Shown here one piece after another: positions 59,054 through 64,000 of a stretch of DNA of 64,000 nt. A program made the translations under genes and the position numbers. The notes under the pieces were generated by a model. The model had not been told where the DNA came from and made no database searches. It worked only from the letters and a program-made list of their open reading frames with translations. The DNA comes from Suillus spraguei (taxonomy: Eukaryota; Basidiomycota; Agaricomycetes; Boletales; Suillaceae): contig JABCPU010000083.1 in assembly GCA_016800925.1 (NCBI GenBank), forward strand, positions 124,001 to 188,000, read 5' to 3'. Position 1 is the stretch's first letter. Each line of letters starts with the position of its first letter.

Positions 59054-60337
59054 TTAGAACTGGATCTCAGCACGACGACGATGTTTCCAGCTCCGGCCGG
59101 CAGGCACGTTGAGTTTTGCGGCTGAAACTTGGCCAACTTCCTCCAAGAACTCCTCCACTACCTCGCGAATAGCAGGGGTGGGCTCAGCATCGTTACGGCG
59201 TGCAACTGTATTTGTCGGTGAAACGTGCAACGAAGATGAAGAAACCGCGACCGATGCATGAGTACTAGTGGGGCCCATTGTTTCCCCGGCGCTGCCTCCG
59301 ATAGCCTTTGGAGTTGTATTCGATGATGACTTATGAGAGATGTACCAACCAATTCCGATACCAGCAGCAATGAGCTAAAACAATGGATCAGTCGGGAGAC
59401 AGGAAAGATAAAGAAAGCGCATACGACTAGAAGTACCATCCCAACGAACCAGACCCAGCGTGACAATTTTGAAGACCCACTCTGTGTCTTTATCAACCAG
59501 GAGCTCGTCTTCTTCTCGTCCTTGGCAACCATGCTGAATCTCCTCCAGAAGTCATCTCTGTTCTGGCCACGTCTCGGCATCAAGTTATCCTCTGAGCCTC
59601 CACGAATTATGGTATCGCCTGTGTATTGTATATCTCTTGGGGCGGGTGACTTGGCAGGACGGGCAAAGACAGGAGTGATTGGGGTTATTGGAGGCTGGAG
59701 AGGATGCGGAGTGCTTGGGACCGATGGGCGAGGGGAAGGTGTCTCGTAAATTGGGACAGGCATACGCGGTTGATGAATGTTCATGTCGGCTGGGGGGCGG
59801 TTGACTTTCAGCGCACTGGGCATGGGTTGTGGAGGCTGGTGCACAGGAGGTTGGATAATCTGTCTCATTTCGGGTGTTGCAGTGGGAGATGGTACGTTGA
59901 GTGCTGATATGGCCGCTGGATAACCAGGACGTGGAGCAGCGAGGGGTATCGGGGATGCATTCATGGTTCCATCATGCTTAGACTCGGTTGCCATAGGAGG
60001 CTTATGCATAAGGACGTCCTCGTCCTCGCCGTCACTCAATTCCCCATTCATGAAACCGAGGCCAACTGCACCGAAACCAGACTGACGGTTGGAGGAATTT
60101 TCATGGTCAAGATATTGATCATACCTGCAGAATACCCAGTCAGTCTACTGCTAAAAAACGAAGCGTGTGAACGTACATGTTATAGGCGGAACTGCGGTCG
60201 TTGGGATTAGGATCTGCTGGTTTACGGACACGGCGCTTAGAAGGTGGTGGCTGGTCGAAAAGTTCGTCTGGATCGTCTGTTGCAAATGGTGGTTTACCGG
60301 CGAGAGGTGGTCTTCTGAGTGGCTCTATACTGGACAT
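59054..60337 (-). CDS. Single-pass membrane protein of unknown function
   Basis: The start MSSIEPLRRPPLAGKPPF is followed by a short exon ending at NM, an intron (GTACGT...TGCAG) and a long exon. The N-terminal ~310 residues are cytosolic-type and Pro-rich: a basic cluster PSKRRVRKPADPNP, SGFGAVGLGFMNGEL, then repeated PP and SP motifs. RDDFWRRFSMVAKDEKKTSS and KLSRWVWF lead into one membrane span, WVWFVGMVLLVV joined after a second intron to LIAAGIGIGWYISH. The C-terminal part is short and Ser-rich with a helical EVVEEFLEEV end and GRSWKHRRRAEIQF. Positive residues flank the span on its N-terminal side, favouring a cytosolic N-terminus. I know similar hypothetical proteins in Agaricomycetes but no function. 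It converges with the SUMO protease gene. Confidence 0.75.
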
Positions 60338-61701
60338 TCGATGATTACTTGATTGAAATACGCGATATGAAGCGGCTGGCTAGAAATAATAAATACGAAA
60401 AAGCGAGTGGACGCCTCTCTTGATGGAGGCTAGCTGAGCTGGCAGCGCACGAGCTCTGAAAAAAAATAGGGAAGAGAGACAAGAGATGAGGGAAAAGAAG
60501 ACGACACGGACTGATCACCTCGACTGGTAACCACTTGAACTAAAGTGTCGTGGGTATCCGTCAATCGCGTGACTCGCGTTGGTCAACGTTTCAACTTTCA
60601 TCTTAACTTTCATCAACAACAGGTGACATATGGTCCTGGATCTACATGGTTGCTCATCAAACATCGCAGGGCTCGTACGCTTATAATCATAATAGCTCGC
60701 AATTGCTCAATGTTTTTAGGTGACTTGCATGTGCTGTGATGGGTCTGGGTCCACCGGTGCCCGCACTGTTGACAAGGCAACATAATAATAGGTTGTATTG
60801 TGATGTCAGGTGTGGACTAGCTGTGGTCTGTGAATTGACGCTTGAGGGCATATTATCCAGAGCTCCTGTTTTCAGTCCTTCATTTCAAAGATCGGGCTCT
60901 TCATTCCATGGCCAGAGTCAGATCCTGTGTCTTTACACACATTGCGCATCTCTAGTGGCGTCAGAACCTCAATTCAGATCCACATTATCTTGATGGATTC
61001 GCGCAACGTGTACTGCAGAGCCGCTGTGTCGTATTAATGCCATTGTATGTCATCCAAACTATTTATCAATAAATTAGCAGCATCCACCATTTTACCCACC
61101 AGAAATGATCATCACTTCCATTACCTCCAAGGGTGTGGAGACTTTGACCCAGCGCCCACGAACTTGTCAGCATTCGTCGATAAGTGCACTTGACAGGTGG
61201 TGGAGTCCTCGATTTTCAGACCCGTGCTTCGGACCTCGAGGATACTTGGAATATTAGTGGCCGCTACTAGTGTACCATGTTGGATTGGCAGCTATTGGCA
61301 AATCACAATGCCACAGAAGAGGACCATTCCACCTTCCTAGTAGCAGCGTACTTGCGAACAACTCCATAGGAGCTTAAAATAAGCGCTGATCGATAATCAG
61401 ATAGGCTGATATCGGCGAGCATGGGATCCACATTCCATACAGACCAACTTGAGTACTGCTAAGCTGATTGGAGCATGTCAATCATCATCCTTTAAACCTT
61501 TACCCGTCCCTCACAACAAAAGACCCCACGTGTTGCCACAACCCCAATTATGACAAGCTTTCTGAGCACAATCATTGGACCAGAAAAACGATATTGAAAC
61601 AACTTCGGTCCGACCAATTCCGCCTTGTCAACTGGGGTTCGCCTCCTGCTTCGCAAGAAGACGATAGAAATCCGCCACGAGGTATAGGCTTCCTGCAACA
61701 A
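60338..61701. other. Intergenic, nothing recognised
   Basis: This is upstream of the membrane-protein gene and downstream of FOL3. Short ORFs (60545-60739, 60736-60993, 61468-61707) lack motifs, and the last overlaps the FOL3 stop. Confidence 0.55.
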
Positions 61702-63105
61702 TCATAAGTTCTTGTACCCATCTTCTCCTTCTGTTCCCTCCGCAGTCGCCCATTCCAATGCACTCTCGAGTTGTCCCTGAATCTCGCCTTCGTCGGAAGC
61801 AACCCACAACCCTTCACCTGATACGGACTCACGCACGGTAGCGGCGATCTCAGACGGCGGTACAGAGTTTACCCAAGGCATGCCATCCGGCGAGGTGAAT
61901 CGTACTGCGGCAAATTTCGTTTGTATCGAAAGTTGTTTGCTACTTCGAGACGCGAAAAGCGGGGATAAGGTATCCTTCGGCGTTTTAGGGGGAGAATGGG
62001 ATAGGGCGAAGATATAAGTTAATCGTAATATCCGCACTTTCGGATTTCCGTCCAACATCGTAACGAGGTGGGAGACATACGAAGCGAGGGTTTCTGATGA
62101 TGCACGATTGTGTGCACCATCGACAAGGACGGTGATCACCCTTGGATTAGGTGAGGAGACCGTGAGACGATGGAATGACAGGCGACCTCGCCAAGTCGCA
62201 TTTCTAATGCCTGTCTTTATGTTTTCCGATACGCGCTCGCTAAAACCACTTGGCATCCTCGATGCACACGATGGGTGTGTCATAAGTGTGGATACGACAG
62301 TTAATACTAGACTCAAGTTCTCCACTTGATGACTTCCATTCAAATATAGAAGTGCGAATAAGCCATCTGGGAAAGCCGAACTGGTGAATGTAATAGGTTG
62401 AGCAGGCGGAGGCCTAAATGATTCTGCATTCAGCGAGAATGTGGGCGGCAATGGACCATCTATGATATCGTCCCACGCTCGCCGTTGCGCAGAGTGAGTT
62501 GCTATGAAGTGAGCGCCAGCCTGTTCAACAACAGAGCGCACAACATTCTCGACAGTAGTGTATTTCTGAATGCCTAGGACAAAAGGCCTGTCCTTCCTCG
62601 CAATGCTGGCCTTCTCCTTTGCAATGAGTTCGACGGTATTTCCAAGGAATGATTGATGATCAAGGTCGACTGTTGTGAGAGCAGATAGGAGTATGGACTC
62701 GTCTGGTATGTAATTGGTCGCATCCAGGCGACCACCCATGCCCACCTCAATGACCACAACATCCACTCTAAGTTTCTCGAATATCTGCAGTGCAACGAGC
62801 GTTAACATTTCGAAGCTGGTCACTTCTGTGCCATGATCTTGGTCCGCGCTCTCAACGGCTGCACGTGAAAGATTGTATTCTTCTAGTGATACGCTCTGTT
62901 CATTGATCAAAATGGAGTCTTGGACGGATACTAGATGAGGACTGTTGAATCGACCAACAGTAAGACCCGACGTAAGGAAGATGGATGATAACATGCAGGT
63001 GACACTTCCTTTTCCATTGGTGCCAGCGATATGGACAGTAGGACGTGAATATGGAGGCAGGTATGATGCAAGGAGGCGAATACGGTCCAGCGAAAGTTTG
63101 ATCAT
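61702..63105 (-). CDS. FOL3: Dihydrofolate synthase (FolC-like ligase)
   Basis: The enzyme joins dihydropteroate and L-glutamate using ATP, the step before DHFR in folate synthesis. The chosen start gives MIKLSLDRIRLLASYLPPYS, matching the usual N-terminus of the family; a longer in-frame start at 63213 adds 36 residues. With this start the length is 467 residues. Landmarks: the ATP-binding loop HIAGTNGKGSV (~25-35), SPHL, SFEMLTLVAL, the VGMGGRLDATN motif and the DHQSFLGNTVELIAKEKASI block. VLVDGAHN near residue 340 and ALSHSPPKTP follow. The C-terminal ATPase-associated part ends EWATAEGTEGEDGYKNL. Bacterial FolC does both synthase and polyglutamylation, while fungi separate them into FOL3 and MET7; the sequence fits FOL3 better. 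No intron is needed, unusual in this window. It is divergent from the gene at 63504. Confidence 0.92.
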   Translation of the reverse strand: MIKLSLDRIRLLASYLPPYSRPTVHIAGTNGKGSVTCMLSSIFLTSGLTVGRFNSPHLVSVQDSILINEQSVSLEEYNLSRAAVESADQDHGTEVTSFEMLTLVALQIFEKLRVDVVVIEVGMGGRLDATNYIPDESILLSALTTVDLDHQSFLGNTVELIAKEKASIARKDRPFVLGIQKYTTVENVVRSVVEQAGAHFIATHSAQRRAWDDIIDGPLPPTFSLNAESFRPPPAQPITFTSSAFPDGLFALLYLNGSHQVENLSLVLTVVSTLMTHPSCASRMPSGFSERVSENIKTGIRNATWRGRLSFHRLTVSSPNPRVITVLVDGAHNRASSETLASYVSHLVTMLDGNPKVRILRLTYIFALSHSPPKTPKDTLSPLFASRSSKQLSIQTKFAAVRFTSPDGMPWVNSVPPSEIAATVRESVSGEGLWVASDEGEIQGQLESALEWATAEGTEGEDGYKNL

Positions 63106-63503
63106 CGTCGTGGTCAAGACCCTCAAACGTAAGAAATCGGCAAGGGCCGAGAAACAGTCTTTCGGCGGAGCTTGTTCAACAACATCATGGTGTGGCACCA
63201 GCTTGTGGCACAAGGTAGCACAAATACTAGGATCTATGGACCTAGACTCTCATCCACTTATCATGATGCGTGACTCATATCCGGCAGGCGACAACGCACA
63301 GATTCACTTGAATATATCTACAGATCTACAAGTCATTACCAGTCACGGTGCTGTGTTACCTTCCCAGTGGCATCGTGATCGTGGCCAGATGCTGATCACT
63401 GTTGTTGACCAATAACAGAATCCCTTTGTTCACCATGTGGTAGGGCATATATAATGTGAGTCACCACTGGCAAAACTAGGTTTGTTAACTAGGCCAACCT
63501 GTC
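63106..63503. promoter_or_regulatory. Shared promoter region of FOL3 (-) and the gene at 63504 (+)
   Basis: About 400 bp separates the two divergent starts, or about 290 bp if FOL3 starts at 63213. No specific operator-like motif is obvious. Confidence 0.4.
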
Positions 63504-64000
63504 ATGTCTTCCAACGAGCTCAAGGTTTGCTGCGTTTCTCCCCGTCGTCAGACATTCCATTAACCATTTCTCCCGATATCCAGAATATTATAGACGAGTT
63601 GAGCAAAGGATCTTTCGACTCTGTCGCCTCAGCCACTCTCTTTGCTCTGAGGGACGACTGCACGTTCCCCGATGTGTATCAAATCACCATCGCTCTGTAT
63701 GGCATCGTAGACTCAGTTCATCTCCAACGAGTCAAGCGCGGTCTCATCGCTGAGCCCTTGCAGCAGGCTTTAGCTTTCCGAGGCCTGGCATCGTTCATGC
63801 CATTTTGGCTTGGTCGCTCCGTCTACACTGCTAGAATGCTCAACACACTGACTTCCCGCTGGCCCATCATTCGCGAATGGCTGCTTTTCCTGGGAACAGA
63901 CTATGTGTACAAAGAAAGTATTGATAAAACCATGCGTATCCTTGCCAAGCGAGCAATCGTCGACTTCTTAGGCATCTGCAGACATGATATGCTCGGGGAC
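63504..64000 (+). CDS. Partial gene, helical protein, runs off the window
   Basis: A short first exon (63504-63524, MSSNELK) and a 59-nt intron (GTTTGC...TCCAG) lead to an exon open to the end of the window: NIIDELSKGSFDSVASATLF, LRDDCTFPDVYQITIALYGI, a GLASFMPFWLGRSVYTARML block, then SRWPIIREWLLFLGTDYVYK. The sequence is all-helical, like armadillo/HEAT-type scaffolds. The W-II-EWLLFL pattern recalls the N-terminal part of the MYND-finger protein at 11.4-13.9 kb (RSWDEIYPWMQFF), so it may be another MYND-family member, but the zinc finger, if any, lies beyond the window. Confidence 0.6.

Noticed and set aside
1..64000. tRNA or rRNA genes
   Set aside because: I looked for GTTCGA/GTTCAAATCC-type T-loops and found only isolated matches without cloverleaf context.

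Overview
The window looks like a stretch of an Agaricomycete (mushroom-type basidiomycete) nuclear genome. The evidence is short GT-AG introns of about 48-80 nt, many exons per gene, and basidiomycete-typical families: Plavaka transposase, DUF6698, chromovirus-type Ty3 elements and YR retrotransposon remnants. Bacterial-style signals do not apply. I saw no tRNA, rRNA or CRISPR.

Layout. 1-9.9 kb is a transposon nest: a decayed Ty3/gypsy element on the minus strand with an extra antisense ORF and one LTR, then the RNase H plus tyrosine-recombinase part of a DIRS-like element that is itself split by a ~0.95 kb insertion, then a solo LTR. 11.4-21.3 kb is gene territory: a MYND zinc-finger protein (-), a Gfo/Idh/MocA oxidoreductase (+), a small conserved-looking protein (+), and the mitochondrial branched-chain 2-oxoacid dehydrogenase E1 alpha subunit (+). 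22.0-23.1 kb is a 114-bp tandem repeat array. 23.3-25.6 kb has a DUF6698 gene (-) and a small coiled-coil gene (+) around a cluster of GCCATC repeats. 26.9-46.5 kb is accessory and decaying: a broken Spt5-like NGN/KOW gene, unassigned sequence, a broken Plavaka transposase, several unrecognised intron-split ORFs, and a broken copy of ALG1. 47.2-63.1 kb returns to housekeeping genes: SMC6 (-), a Ulp2/SENP-type SUMO protease (+), a single-pass membrane protein (-) and dihydrofolate synthase FOL3 (-). A partial gene (+) runs off the right end.

The genes are independent eukaryotic units rather than an operon. One loose functional link is that SMC6 (SMC5/6 complex) and the Ulp2-type protease both belong to SUMO-linked genome maintenance; their proximity may be chance.

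The most interesting sequence-level observations are exon-structure extremes in otherwise intact genes: a 20-nt GT-AG segment that must be removed to keep the oxidoreductase open, adjacent 9-nt and 8-nt exons in the BCKDH E1 alpha gene, and a 12-nt exon encoding the centre of the SMC6 Walker A loop. Others are a 114-bp satellite with alternating (dimeric) unit types, two strong inverted repeats in intergenic DNA, and a set of recently decayed genes (ALG1 copy, Spt5-like, Plavaka) broken by single-base indels and stops. I did not find a convincing new multi-gene system. The best candidate for an undescribed unit is the cluster of unrecognised helical proteins at 39.6-43.4 kb next to the Plavaka copy.
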